Both the position numbers and the translations under genes were made by a program. From the NCBI RefSeq assembly GCF_945277285.1, contig NZ_CALYPR010000001.1, positions 248,001 through 312,000 of the forward strand: 64,000 bases of DNA. The letters run 5' to 3'. Below are positions 49,177 to 59,382 of this stretch, piece by piece. Numbering within the stretch: position 1 is the first letter of the stretch; every line of letters starts with the position of its first letter. The notes under the pieces were generated by a model, which searched no databases, was not told the DNA's origin, and saw nothing but the letters and a program-made list of their open reading frames with translations. This stretch comes from an uncultured Bartonella sp. (GTDB lineage: Bacteria > Pseudomonadota > Alphaproteobacteria > Rhizobiales > Rhizobiaceae).

Positions 49177-49203
49177 AAAAACCGGCTAATATGCCGGTTT
49201 TTT
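49177..49203 (+). terminator. Terminator of the small secreted protein gene
   Basis: AAAAACCGGC and GCCGGTTTTT form a perfect 10-bp stem with a 6-base loop (TAATAT), ending in a run of T. It starts about 24 bases after the stop and is a clear intrinsic terminator. Confidence 0.88.
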
Positions 49204-49609
49204 ATACTATTTTCTCTCACAAACGAAAACCTCGCACATCTTGCATTTTATACGTTCTAGTAATTAAAAATAATTAATTATAATTATTATCAATATCAAT
49301 TGATATCTTTCTAATAAAATAGATAATATAAAATTTAATAATTTTTAATAAATTTTTTATTTTTTTATTATAATTAAATTAGTAAATATAGTAACCTTTT
49401 TGGATCAATTAAATATCTATAATATCTTTTAAAAAAATAAATTGAAATTTTATGTTTTCTGGCCTTGGCTATTTAGGTCGCCGCCCTATATGGTAAAGAA
49501 ATTTTATCTCTTTTAAAATTTAAAAAAGGCAAATCCGGATGGAATATAAAATTGGTACGAAAGCATCTTTTATATTTGGTTCGTTTGTAAACGCCGATAA
49601 AAATTTAAA
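49204..49609. other. Very AT-rich spacer before the nadQ-like gene
   Basis: About 400 bases, mostly A and T, carry long runs and no open frame. The promoter of the following regulator gene must lie at its right side. No operator could be read. Confidence 0.45.
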
Positions 49610-50518
49610 ATGACAGTTGTAAATATGCCATCTGAATTATCAAAAATTGAGCTCATTGCTGTAATAGTTGCTGTTACAGGAGGACACCCTAAAGTAATTA
49701 CGATTGGTGCAGACCAAAAGCTCCCATCCAGTCCGTTAGAGTTCAAACAACAGAGTCTACAATCAAGTTTGCATAATTGGATATACTCCAAGACTGAACA
49801 TCCCGTCGGTTTTCTCGAACAACTTTACACTTTTGCAGACAGCAACCGTTTATCTACTGATGGAGATACTCACACAGTGTCAATCAGCTATCTCGGATTG
49901 GTAAGAGAATATGACGGTTTTTTGCCAAAAATCGAATGGCATAATTGGTACGAGTATTTTCCATGGGATGATTGCCGTACGAATAGGCATCCGTGCGTTG
50001 ATGAAATTATTGCCGCTCTAAACGAATGGGCGGAAAAAGATCAACTTAATAAAGCTAGCAAAAAGCGCAGAATTGCTTTTCTATTCGGTTGTGACGGTTT
50101 TAAGTGGAATGAAGATTTTATCTTGCAACGTTATGAAATTCTTTATGAAGCCGGTTTGATTGCCGAGGCTGGCGGCTCTTTGTTCGCAGGAACTCCGATG
50201 TTTTCTGACCACCGCCGTATTCTGGCAACAGCCATAGCAAGACTGAGAAGAAAAATAAAATACAGAGCTGTCGTTTTCGAGCTTTTACCGGAAAAATTCA
50301 CCCTCTTACAGTTACAACAAACAGTCGAAGCGATTATTGGACGGCGTCTGCACAAACCTAATTTTCGTCGTCTGGTAGAACAACAGGGCATCATAGAAGA
50401 AACCGGCGACCGTGAGATAAAAACCGGCGGCAGACCAGCAAAGCTCTTCCGTTATCGACAGGAAATCATTGAATCATGCATCGTTTCTCTGTCACGGTTT
50501 CCTATCGTACGCACATGA
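49610..50518 (+). CDS. nadQ: NadQ-like Nudix-related transcriptional regulator (COG4111)
   Basis: This 302-residue protein has an N-terminal Nudix-like half (LIAVIVAVTGGHPKVITIG ... VSISYLGLVREYD) without a catalytic Nudix box. The C-terminal winged helix is LLQLQQTVEAIIGRRLHKPN ... TGGRPAKLFRY, an arrangement shared by NrtR-type regulators. From memory, alphaproteobacterial proteins of COG4111 are predicted repressors of NAD synthesis genes (NadQ). Here no nad or pnc gene is adjacent, so the targets must be elsewhere. The ribosome binding site is weak (the frame opens in AAAAATTTAAA-ATG). Confidence 0.72.
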   Translation: MTVVNMPSELSKIELIAVIVAVTGGHPKVITIGADQKLPSSPLEFKQQSLQSSLHNWIYSKTEHPVGFLEQLYTFADSNRLSTDGDTHTVSISYLGLVREYDGFLPKIEWHNWYEYFPWDDCRTNRHPCVDEIIAALNEWAEKDQLNKASKKRRIAFLFGCDGFKWNEDFILQRYEILYEAGLIAEAGGSLFAGTPMFSDHRRILATAIARLRRKIKYRAVVFELLPEKFTLLQLQQTVEAIIGRRLHKPNFRRLVEQQGIIEETGDREIKTGGRPAKLFRYRQEIIESCIVSLSRFPIVRT

Positions 50519-50584
50519 TTAATCCGAAATATTGAAATCATTTAAGCCTGAAAATATTTTTGCTTTTAATCGGATATCAATAAC

Positions 50585-50694
50585 AAGGCGGATTTATGAA
50601 CCAGAAAAGAAGCCCCAATCCATTCACCGCGGAATAGAAATTTTTGGTTCTATATAAACCGTATTGATTGGGGTTATTCAATTTAATCCGCCTT
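50585..50694. repeat. Nested inverted repeats, about 110 bp
   Basis: Outer arms AAGGCGGATT (50585-50594) and AATCCGCCTT (50685-50694) enclose inner arms CCCCAATC (50613-50620) and GATTGGGG (50666-50673), with a further short ATAGAA / TTCTAT pair. The whole can fold into one long imperfect hairpin. It lies between the ends of the nadQ-like gene and nrdF, which converge. It could be a terminator complex, a small RNA or a decayed MITE-like element. Confidence 0.6.
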
Positions 50695-50895
50695 GCTTCA
50701 CGGCTAAATTTATTTCACCAATTATTCGATAAATAAAAAGAATTTTCCTTAAAGTTTTCGCACCTGAAGGGTAAAATTCGTTTTTATGTTATCGCCATTA
50801 GGAGCGTTTCGATCGCAAAATTATTCGGAATTTTTTGCATTATAGAAAACTCCGATCTTCCAGATTTAATCTCGCGGGAATAATGGTTTCAGGGA

Positions 50896-51876
<981 letters not shown>

Positions 51877-54027
51877 TTAAAGGCTACAGGAAACACAGGC
51901 TTCGACTTCCGTTCCACTCAGAGCCATTTGGCGCAAACGAACGTAATAAATGCTCTTGATTTTTTTCTTCCATGCGTAGATTTGCGCTTTATTGATGTCA
52001 CGCGTGGTGGCTGTATCAGGGAAAAATAGTGTCAACGACAACCCCTGGTCGACATGCTGACTTGCAGCTGCATAAGTGTCGATAATCTTTTCCGGCCCAA
52101 TTTCATAAGCATCCTGATAATAAGCCAGATTTTCGTTTGTCATATAAGGTGCAGGATAATAAACGCGGCCAATTTTTCCTTCCTTGCGAATCTCGATTTT
52201 TGCAACAATCGGGTGAATGGAAGCTGTTGCATTGTTAATGTAAGAAATTGACCCTGTTGGTGGAACAGCCTGTAAATTACGGTTATAAAGCCCATATTTT
52301 TCGACAGATTGTTTTAATGCTTGCCAATCTTCGACGGTCGGAAGTTTGAAATTGCGTTTTGCAAAAAGCTCTTGAACACGTTTCGTTTGTGGCGCCCAAC
52401 AACGGTCGATATATTTTTTAAAAAACCGGCCATCTGCATAGGCTGATTGCTTAAAGTCGGCGAATGCTTCGCCACGCTCTTTGGCAAGAAGATTGGAGCT
52501 TCGTAACGCATGGTAAGCTACCATATAAAAATAGATATTGGTGAAATCTATCGCTTCAGGTGAGCCATAATAGATGTGCTCACGCGCAAGGAAGCCGTGT
52601 AAATTCATTTGTCCAAGCCCGATCGCATGCGATTGATTATTACCTTTTTCAATAGAGGGAACAGAGGCGATGTCGGTCATTTCGGAAACAGCTGTCAGAG
52701 CACGTACCGCCAATTCAACGGTTTCACCAAAATTTGGCGAATTCATTGCTTTTGCGATGTTGAGGGAACCAAGATTACATGAAATATCGGTACCTACATG
52801 GCGGTAAGTTAAATCAGCGTTCAGAACACTAGGACTATTGACTTGAAGAATTTCGGAACAAAGATTGCTCATATTGATGCGGCCAGCAATCGGATTTTCC
52901 CGGTTTACCGTATCTTCAAAAACAATATAGGGATAACCTGATTCAAACTGGATTTCAGCTAGTGTCTGGAAAAATGTGCGGGCGCTGATTTTTTTCTTGG
53001 TTATGCGAGGATCATCAACAAACGCTCGGTAATGTTCGGTTAATGCGATGTCCGATAGAGGTTTACCAGTTACACGTTCAACATCATAAGGTGAAAAAAG
53101 ATACATATCTTCGTTATTCCTGGCTAGCTCGAAGGTAATGTCAGGAATAACAACGCCAAGAGACAAGGTTTTAATGCGTATTTTTTCATCGGCATTTTCA
53201 CGCTTTGTATCAAGAAAACGCATAATATCGGGATGATGGGCACTCAAATAAACCGCACCTGCTCCCTGTCGTGCCCCCAATTGGTTCGCATAGGAAAACG
53301 CATCTTCAAGTAGTTTCATGACCGGAACTACACCTGACGACTGGTGTTCGATATTTTTGATAGGTGCGCCCATTTCTCTGATGTTGGTAAGACACAAAGC
53401 TACCCCACCGCCGCGTTTGGACAATTGCAATGCCGAATTAATGGCCCGGCCAATCGATTCCATATTGTCTTCGACGCGCAAAAGAAAACATGAAACCAAT
53501 TCACCACGCTGTTTTTTGCCGGCGTTCAAAAAAGTCGGCGTAGCTGGCTGGAACCGGCCTGTCATTATCTCGTCAACTAGCTTCTGGCAAAACGTTTTGT
53601 CGCCCCGCGCAAGCGTGAGAGCAACCATGGCAACACGATCTTCAAAACGTTCAAGATAGCGTTTGCCATCAAAGGTTTTTAACGTATAGCTGGTATAATA
53701 TTTGAAAGCGCCTAAAAATGTCGGAAAGCGGAATTTAAAAGCATAGGCACGCTTAAAAACTGCTTTGATAAAATCAAAATCATAGCAATCAAGCACGGCT
53801 TTCTCATAATAATTTTCACGAATAAGAAAATCCAGTTTTTCTTTAAGATCGTGAAAAAAAACAGTGTTCTGATTGACGTGTTGCAAAAAATATTGGTGTG
53901 CAGCTTCTTTATCTTTATCAAATTGAATATGACCATTTTCATCATAAAGATTAATCATGGCGTTGAGCGCGTGATAATCAGCTTGTGTATTCATCACGCC
54001 GGTGTTTTTATTGATATTCGTTTCCAT
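51877..54027 (-). CDS. nrdE: Class Ib ribonucleotide reductase, alpha subunit
   Basis: NrdE is the catalytic subunit reducing NDPs. The 716-residue protein has [20 protein letters not shown] (an active-site Cys), [12 protein letters not shown] (a second), [12 protein letters not shown], and the C-terminal redox pair ACVSCSL. The ATP-cone of class Ia is absent, which fits class Ib. The start at 54027 has AGGAAAA before it and overlaps the nrdI end by 34 bases. An ATG at 53994 (TGATG overlap) is the alternative. Confidence 0.96.
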   Translation of the reverse strand: METNINKNTGVMNTQADYHALNAMINLYDENGHIQFDKDKEAAHQYFLQHVNQNTVFFHDLKEKLDFLIRENYYEKAVLDCYDFDFIKAVFKRAYAFKFRFPTFLGAFKYYTSYTLKTFDGKRYLERFEDRVAMVALTLARGDKTFCQKLVDEIMTGRFQPATPTFLNAGKKQRGELVSCFLLRVEDNMESIGRAINSALQLSKRGGGVALCLTNIREMGAPIKNIEHQSSGVVPVMKLLEDAFSYANQLGARQGAGAVYLSAHHPDIMRFLDTKRENADEKIRIKTLSLGVVIPDITFELARNNEDMYLFSPYDVERVTGKPLSDIALTEHYRAFVDDPRITKKKISARTFFQTLAEIQFESGYPYIVFEDTVNRENPIAGRINMSNLCSEILQVNSPSVLNADLTYRHVGTDISCNLGSLNIAKAMNSPNFGETVELAVRALTAVSEMTDIASVPSIEKGNNQSHAIGLGQMNLHGFLAREHIYYGSPEAIDFTNIYFYMVAYHALRSSNLLAKERGEAFADFKQSAYADGRFFKKYIDRCWAPQTKRVQELFAKRNFKLPTVEDWQALKQSVEKYGLYNRNLQAVPPTGSISYINNATASIHPIVAKIEIRKEGKIGRVYYPAPYMTNENLAYYQDAYEIGPEKIIDTYAAASQHVDQGLSLTLFFPDTATTRDINKAQIYAWKKKIKSIYYVRLRQMALSGTEVEACVSCSL

Positions 54028-54407
54028 AATTTTCCTAATCCTTGTTTGACAAGGCGTATGTCTTCAACTGTGCCGCGAAGTTCAAAACTATAAAGCCACG
54101 GGACATGACATTTTTCTGAAACAACCTTTCCAGCAAGCGCATAAGCCCAACCGAAATTACGGTTGCCGCCAGCAATCACACCGCACAACCATCGGCGATT
54201 TTCTTCATCATTGAGAAATTCGATAGCCGTTTTCGGCACAGCTCCCTTTCCGGTCGCACCGGCGTAGGTTGGCACGACGAGCACAAATGGTTCGCGGACT
54301 TTTGGAAGGGGTGCGCGTTTAATGAGCCGAACCGTTTTTTCTCCCAAATGCTTGACAAAATAATGGGTATTTCCCGTCGCACTCGAATAATAGACAAGAA
54401 GTGCCAT
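53994..54407 (-). CDS. nrdI: NrdI flavodoxin-like protein
   Basis: NrdI is a flavodoxin that supplies the oxidant for assembling the manganese cofactor of NrdF. The 137-residue protein shows [20 protein letters not shown] (FMN phosphate loop) and [36 protein letters not shown] is the NrdI signature. It lies between nrdH (1-base gap) and nrdE (overlap). Its presence supports a manganese-loaded class Ib enzyme. Confidence 0.96.
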   Translation of the reverse strand: MALLVYYSSATGNTHYFVKHLGEKTVRLIKRAPLPKVREPFVLVVPTYAGATGKGAVPKTAIEFLNDEENRRWLCGVIAGGNRNFGWAYALAGKVVSEKCHVPWLYSFELRGTVEDIRLVKQGLGKLWKRISIKTPA

Positions 54408-54408
54408 A

Positions 54409-54630
54409 TCAGCCGAGCCGATCTATCATATCAGGCCGAAAACCAGCCCAATGCATGTCATTTGCGACGACAACGGGCACCTGCCGGTACCCTAGACTTT
54501 CAACATAAGACAATGCGTCCGCGTCGGTTGAAATATCGACAATATTATAGGAAATATGCTTCTTTTCCATCGCCCGATAGGTGGCTTTGCATTGGACACA
54601 GCACGGTTTGCTGTAGATGGTAACAGTCAT
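54409..54630 (-). CDS. nrdH: NrdH glutaredoxin-like electron donor
   Basis: NrdH is the small redoxin that reduces NrdE, itself reduced by thioredoxin reductase. The 73-residue protein has the redox motif CCVQC near the start (YSKPCCVQCKATYRAM). It ends DMHWAGFRPDMIDRL, which matches the SGFRPDMI-type signature of the family. It is the first gene of nrdHIEF, and the long leader upstream carries the riboswitch. Confidence 0.95.
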   Translation of the reverse strand: MTVTIYSKPCCVQCKATYRAMEKKHISYNIVDISTDADALSYVESLGYRQVPVVVANDMHWAGFRPDMIDRLG

Positions 54631-54797
54631 GACTTTTCTTTCCGATAAGTAAAATAATTCCCGTCTCCACCTTTGATAAAAAGGTAAAGCACAAAGGACA
54701 AAATAGTTGGGTACCCGTCGTTTAATGACCGGCTATTAAAAAACTAGAAGAGATAGAAAGAACTGCTTGGCATAAAACTTCCTTCCCGAAGTTGGAC

Positions 54798-54909
54798 GAG
54801 GAAAAGCCGCAGCGAGCGGGTTGTTGCAAACAACCACACAAAGCCATGAGCCAGAACACCCCGTCTGTTGACATTTTTATTCAAGGCAGGTCTCCTGGCT
54901 CATGGCTTT
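54798..54909 (-). promoter_or_regulatory. Likely expression platform of the B12 riboswitch
   Basis: Downstream of the aptamer on the coding strand, AAAGCCATGAGCCAG (its first part lies in the aptamer's 3' core) pairs perfectly over 15 bp with CTGGCTCATGGCTTT. After that come a GGTTGTT-TGC-AACAACC hairpin and a CCGC-TCGCT-GCGG stem followed by CTTTTCC. Pairing of the 3' core with the downstream arm would exclude ligand-bound folding, so this is a plausible switch between a B12-bound and an unbound form. Which form is ON cannot be decided by reading alone. Confidence 0.55.
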
Positions 54910-55062
54910 TTGCGCTAAGGTCACCTTCCCGGAGAAAAAACTCCAGTGGTTTATCGACCATCACTAACCATTTACAGTTGCGGGGGCAGCTCCGGCTTTA
55001 GTTCATATCTGGACCGGATTCCCTCTTAGCTCTTTTACTCTATATCGAATCAAAGAGAACCT
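54885..55062 (-). ncRNA. Cobalamin (B12) riboswitch upstream of nrdHIEF
   Basis: On the coding strand the sequence shows the conserved blocks of the adenosylcobalamin aptamer in order: GGGAATCCGGT, the central GAGCTGCCCCCGCAACTGTA, CCACTGG, TCCGGGAAGG and the 3' core AGCCAGGAGACCTGCC. It ends about 255 bases before the nrdH start, so it lies in the nrdHIEF leader. In other bacteria such switches shut down the B12-independent reductase when B12 is plentiful, which implies a B12-dependent class II enzyme elsewhere. Confidence 0.92.
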
Positions 55063-55065
55063 TAA

Positions 55066-55081
55066 ACACTATATATAGTAT
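55066..55081 (-). promoter_or_regulatory. NrdR box at the nrdHIEF promoter
   Basis: ACACTATATATAGTAT is a near-perfect palindrome matching the NrdR-box consensus as I recall it (acaCwATATATwGtgt). It sits just upstream of the riboswitch, where the promoter should be. A weaker candidate partner lies near 55097-55112 (CAATATAAATTG core), about 31-32 bases away centre to centre, the spacing usual for NrdR pairs. Confidence 0.72.
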
Positions 55082-55274
55082 CTCTTGTAAAAGAAGCGTC
55101 AATATAAATTGCTGTCAAGTCGCTGATTTTTGCGTCCACGGGTGACAATTTATCACAGAGAAAAAACGTCACGGTTTTTTGACATTTAAAGGCGATTTTA
55201 TTATTTACCTTTTGGCTAAAAAAGGTGTAGCGCCTAAGTGATCAACAATGGGAGGGCAAAATCTGGAGACTAAA

Positions 55275-56489
55275 ATGATAACCGCAACAGCCAAGAAGGC
55301 TGACACTGGTGTGCAGAGTGGAACAGCTCTTTATAAACGCATCAGTATTGCTATGTTTTTTGCTGGATTTGCAACTTTTTCGTTGCTTTATTGTGTCCAG
55401 CCACTTTTACCATCCCTCGCAAACCACTATCACATTACACCGGCGCAAAGTTCGCTGGCTCTTTCCATTTCCACCGGATTTCTGGCCTTTTCCATTCTGC
55501 TTTCCAGTGCTTTTTCCGAAGCGCTAGGCCGTCGTGGCTTAATGACGTTTTCAATGATTGGTGCGTCTATCCTCAATATTGTTGCCGCTTTTGCTTCTGA
55601 TTGGCATTGGCTTTTAACCGCCCGTGCACTTGAAGGAATTTTGTTGGGCGGCGTGCCTGCCGTTGCCATGGCCTATCTTGCTGAAGAAATTGCGCCACGT
55701 GGTTTCGGAAAAATCATGGGACTCTACGTTGGCGGAACAGCGTTTGGTGGCATGATGGGGCGTGTCGGTATGGGCAGCCTGATTGAATGGTTCAACTGGC
55801 AATGGGCTTTAGCTATTATTGGCATCATTGACCTTATTGCTGCAATTGCGTTCTATTTCCTGCTGCCGCCATCAAAAAATTTTGTGGCTGTGCACGGCAT
55901 CAATATCCATCACCATATTAGAGCATGGATCGGCCATATCGGTTCAGTAAGGCTACTCTATATTTACCTCTTTATCGCACTGGTTTTTGGCGACTTTGTC
56001 GCAATATTGAACTATACAGGTTTCCGGATGAGTGGAGCGCCTTTCTTTCTTACCCCAACACAAATCGGCTTTATCTTTCTCAGTTATGTTGCCGGAATAA
56101 TCGTTTCACCGATAGCTGGAAATCTTACAAATAAATATCGGCGCAGTTCGTTATTATTTATTTCCGTTGCTATACTGGCTGTGGGCTTGCTTTTGACCTT
56201 GAGCAACAGTCTGTTCTGCTTTGTTGTCGGCATCGTCCTTGTTACAATGGGATTCTTCGCGGCCCATGCTGTGGCAAGCAGTTGGGTTGGCCGTATTGCA
56301 GTCGGTGCAAAAGGGCATGCAACAGCACTTTATCTGTTATTCTATTATCTTGGTTCAAGCTTTATCGGGGCATTTGGTGGCTGGTTCTGGTTTCATGGCG
56401 GATGGGATTTGGTTATCGCTTTTACCGGCACACTTGTCGTCATTGCACTTATCTTCTGTTATTTGCTACGCCAACGTGAAAAGGCTTGA
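55275..56489 (+). CDS. MFS transporter, YnfM-like
   Basis: This major facilitator has 404 residues and about 12 membrane segments. The N-terminal block FAGFATFSLLYCVQPLLPSLA and loop 2-3 motif SEALGRRGLM (GxxxDRxGRR variant) are like E. coli YnfM and related drug/sugar exporters. It is divergent from nrdH; their upstream regions are separated by the riboswitch and NrdR sites. The ATG at 55275 follows CTGGAG, while the track ATG at 55248 lacks a site. The substrate is unknown. Confidence 0.88.
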   Translation: MITATAKKADTGVQSGTALYKRISIAMFFAGFATFSLLYCVQPLLPSLANHYHITPAQSSLALSISTGFLAFSILLSSAFSEALGRRGLMTFSMIGASILNIVAAFASDWHWLLTARALEGILLGGVPAVAMAYLAEEIAPRGFGKIMGLYVGGTAFGGMMGRVGMGSLIEWFNWQWALAIIGIIDLIAAIAFYFLLPPSKNFVAVHGINIHHHIRAWIGHIGSVRLLYIYLFIALVFGDFVAILNYTGFRMSGAPFFLTPTQIGFIFLSYVAGIIVSPIAGNLTNKYRRSSLLFISVAILAVGLLLTLSNSLFCFVVGIVLVTMGFFAAHAVASSWVGRIAVGAKGHATALYLLFYYLGSSFIGAFGGWFWFHGGWDLVIAFTGTLVVIALIFCYLLRQREKA

Positions 56490-56534
56490 GCCATTTCACT
56501 CACAGCCGATTAGAACATCAATGGACACGCCCAA

Positions 56535-57386
56535 TTAAAGTGAAAACATGAAAGCGCGCAAAATTCCACTCAGGTCTTTGCGCGCTTCTATTTGACGAAA
56601 GCCATTTTGTAAAAAAAGCTTGCTGACATCGCCCTCCTGTCCCCGGCCAATTTCCACCGCCACAACACCATCAGGCTTCAAAAACTTTATGCTTTGAGAT
56701 GCCAGCATACGATAAAAATCAAGACCATCAATTCCCCCGTCCAAAGCCCTTAACGGGTCATACTCACGCACTTCGCGGGCCAGTGAAGAAATATCAGCGT
56801 GGGGAATGTAAGGTGGATTTGATAAAATCACATCAAATTGGCCCTGAACCGTGTCAAACCAGTTGCTTTGGCATGGCTTAAAGCGCGCACCAACACCGGC
56901 ATTTTGAGCATTGATTGTCGCTGTAACAAGCGCATTATCCGAAATATCGACAGCCGTTGCTTCTGTATTATCGGTGTTTGCAAGCAAAGCAATTGCAATA
57001 GCTCCTGTTCCCGTTCCCATATCAAGGAGACGCACCTTCTTCTGATGAGCCATCAAATCAATTGCAGGTAAAACCAAATCAACCAAGGCTTCGGTGTCAT
57101 CTCTTGGTTCCAATGTGTCTTCAGAAAGTGAAAATTCGATCCCGTAAAACTCTCTTTTGCCGATAATACGATAGACCGGCACATGCTCAAGCCGCTTTTT
57201 AATGGCTTTTTCAATGTGCTCCAATTCGTTAGCTGAAACAGGACGGGCAGGATCTAATATTTGGTCTGTACGGGTAGTATTCGTAAAAAATTCGACAAGA
57301 AGGCGGGCATCAAGGTCGGCATTTTCGATATTGTGATCACGAAATATCTGCCGTGTCTTCCGATAAATTTCTGACAAGCTCACCAT
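56535..57386 (-). CDS. prmC: Release factor glutamine methyltransferase
   Basis: PrmC methylates the glutamine of the GGQ motif in release factors. The 283-residue protein has the SAM-binding LLDMGTGTGAIAIALLANT, the catalytic NPPYIPHADI, and the family helical N-terminal domain. It lies 2 bases after prfA, the gene for its substrate RF1, so both are made from one transcript with prfA first. Confidence 0.95.
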   Translation of the reverse strand: MVSLSEIYRKTRQIFRDHNIENADLDARLLVEFFTNTTRTDQILDPARPVSANELEHIEKAIKKRLEHVPVYRIIGKREFYGIEFSLSEDTLEPRDDTEALVDLVLPAIDLMAHQKKVRLLDMGTGTGAIAIALLANTDNTEATAVDISDNALVTATINAQNAGVGARFKPCQSNWFDTVQGQFDVILSNPPYIPHADISSLAREVREYDPLRALDGGIDGLDFYRMLASQSIKFLKPDGVVAVEIGRGQEGDVSKLFLQNGFRQIEARKDLSGILRAFMFSL

Positions 57387-57388
57387 TT

Positions 57389-58468
57389 TTAGTCATTACT
57401 GCCAAGCTCTTCCAACAATGTTGCCTGATGGTCGGCAATCAACGCATCAATAATCTCGTCAAGCTCGCCCTCCATCACTCTATCAAGTTTGTAAAGAGTG
57501 AGATTGATACGGTGATCGGTCACACGGCCTTGCGGAAAATTATAAGTACGGATGCGTTCCGAACGGTCACCAGAACCAACCTGACTTTTGCGGGAAGCCG
57601 AACGCTCGCTATCGGCTTTTTGTCGTTCAAGGTCGTAGAGGCGCGCCCGCAATATCTGCATGGCGCGGGCGCGGTTCTGATGTTGTGATTTTTCGGCCTG
57701 CACCACCATAATTCCGGTAGGAAGGTGAGTAATACGAACGGCTGAATCAGTTGTGTTTACGTGTTGACCACCAGCGCCTGATGCGCGCATCGTATCAATA
57801 CGGATATCTTCGGGACGAATTTCAACATCAATATCTTCTGCTTCCGGCAACACTGCCACGGTTGCTGCTGAAGTATGAATGCGCCCACCAGCTTCGGTTT
57901 CAGGAACACGTTGCACCCGATGAACACCGGACTCAAATTTCAACCGAGAAAACACACCCTTACCGGTTACCGAAGCAATAATTTCCTTATATCCCCCGAC
58001 ATCGCCCTCACTCATGGAAACAATTTCGACTTTCCAGTTATGCAAACTTGCGTAACGCTCATACATGCGAAAAAGATCACCAGCAAAAAGAGCTGCTTCC
58101 GAACCTCCGGTACCTGCACGTATTTCCAAAATCGCACTTTTTTCGTCAGCCGCATCTTTTGGTAAAAGTTCGATTTGTACCTCATGCTCGAGCTGGGCAA
58201 TTTTTTCTTTAATTTCAGGTAATTCTGTTTCTGCAAGCGAACGCATGTCGGAATCAATGGAATGATCCTGCAGCATTGTCTCGAGATCTTCCGCTTCGTG
58301 ATGTGCCTTATTGAGTTGCCGTATCAAATTGACAACCGGTTGCAATTCCGAATATTCCGAAGCAAGTTTGACATAGGCCTCAGCATCGGGATTGTTAGCC
58401 ATTTCACTTTCAATCATCTCGAAATGTTTTTCGAGTCGGTTCATGCGCTCTTGCGGTAGTGCAACCAT
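57389..58468 (-). CDS. prfA: Peptide chain release factor 1
   Basis: RF1 reads UAA and UAG at the ribosomal A site and triggers release through the GGQ motif, here [15 protein letters not shown]. The family pattern [18 protein letters not shown] and the C-terminal basic [19 protein letters not shown] are present. The ATG at 58468 gives 359 residues, the normal length. The track ORF starts 34 codons upstream without support. A PXT-like stop-codon selectivity loop ([20 protein letters not shown] region) is visible but not decisive. Confidence 0.96.
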   Translation of the reverse strand: MVALPQERMNRLEKHFEMIESEMANNPDAEAYVKLASEYSELQPVVNLIRQLNKAHHEAEDLETMLQDHSIDSDMRSLAETELPEIKEKIAQLEHEVQIELLPKDAADEKSAILEIRAGTGGSEAALFAGDLFRMYERYASLHNWKVEIVSMSEGDVGGYKEIIASVTGKGVFSRLKFESGVHRVQRVPETEAGGRIHTSAATVAVLPEAEDIDVEIRPEDIRIDTMRASGAGGQHVNTTDSAVRITHLPTGIMVVQAEKSQHQNRARAMQILRARLYDLERQKADSERSASRKSQVGSGDRSERIRTYNFPQGRVTDHRINLTLYKLDRVMEGELDEIIDALIADHQATLLEELGSND

Positions 58469-58652
58469 ATTTTTTCGGCCTGTTTTTTTAAAGGATCGAC
58501 TGAAGCCGGTTACAAAAATTAAACCAGCTGCGTTTGTGATAGTGCAGCAAAAGCATCTTGCCAATGGCAAAATCGCATTTCACAAAATAGCTTTTTACAT
58601 AAGAAAAATAAAATTTGAATGACAACCACGGAAATAACAAATTATGCGGGCT

Positions 58653-59075
58653 TTATTGGTGTTTACGTTTTTTACCATAGAGTTCAAACCGGTGATGAAT
58701 AATGTCGTAGCCGAGAGAATGGGCTATTTCTTCCTGCAATTTTTCAATAAGATCAGAGCGAAATTCGATAACGTCACCCGTATCAATATCAATCAGATGA
58801 TCGTGGTGCTCACCGTTTTTCTGTTCAAAACGCGACGGACCACCTTCAAACTCGTGCCGTTCTATCGCACCAACCTCCTCAAGGGCCTTCATCGTTCGAT
58901 AGACCGTCGAAAGCGAAATTGTCGGATCTTTTTCACTTGCCCGCTTAAAAAGCTCGAACGCATTCGGATGATCAAGATTATTATTCAGAAGAGAGAGAAT
59001 AATACGCCGCTGCCTTGTTATTCTAAGGCCGCTTTTGCGTAACTCTTTTTCGTAATCCGGTTTATCTTCCATCAT
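58653..59075 (-). CDS. Fur family metal regulator (Fur/Mur type)
   Basis: This 140-residue repressor has the winged-helix N-terminal half ([18 protein letters not shown] ... [22 protein letters not shown]). The metal-binding half has [17 protein letters not shown] and [11 protein letters not shown]. The CxxC structural zinc motifs found in E. coli Fur are absent, which is normal in Rhizobiales, where the orthologue often responds to manganese (Mur) rather than iron. It is on its own between prfA and secA. Confidence 0.9.
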   Translation of the reverse strand: MMEDKPDYEKELRKSGLRITRQRRIILSLLNNNLDHPNAFELFKRASEKDPTISLSTVYRTMKALEEVGAIERHEFEGGPSRFEQKNGEHHDHLIDIDTGDVIEFRSDLIEKLQEEIAHSLGYDIIHHRFELYGKKRKHQ

Positions 59076-59306
59076 TTTTATAGAACCGATAATGTGACAA
59101 AATACAAGTAAAATAAGATTTTTATAATCAAGATTATAACTTGAATTTTCGCGTTAGGGAACCAGCCTGAATGCCTTTAAAATAACAATTAAAGAATAAA
59201 AGTGAGCTACCGTTCAGCCTCACGGTTCATAAACCGTATTTTGCAAAAAGCAAAACACAAAGTTTTCCAATCGTTTGTCTTAAAGTAATTTGTTATCATC
59301 CCTTAT

Positions 59307-59341
59307 ATATAAATCCCGATGACTGGCATCGGGATTTATAT
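59307..59341. terminator. 15-bp hairpin downstream of secA
   Basis: ATATAAATCCCGATG and CATCGGGATTTATAT-like arms pair perfectly over 15 bp with a 5-base loop (ACTGG). It lies about 40 bases after the secA stop on the coding strand. No long T-run follows, so the strength as an intrinsic terminator is uncertain. Confidence 0.6.
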
Positions 59342-59382
59342 CACTTTAAGCCTCTTTTTAGGGGTGAAACCCCGTTTGAGAA

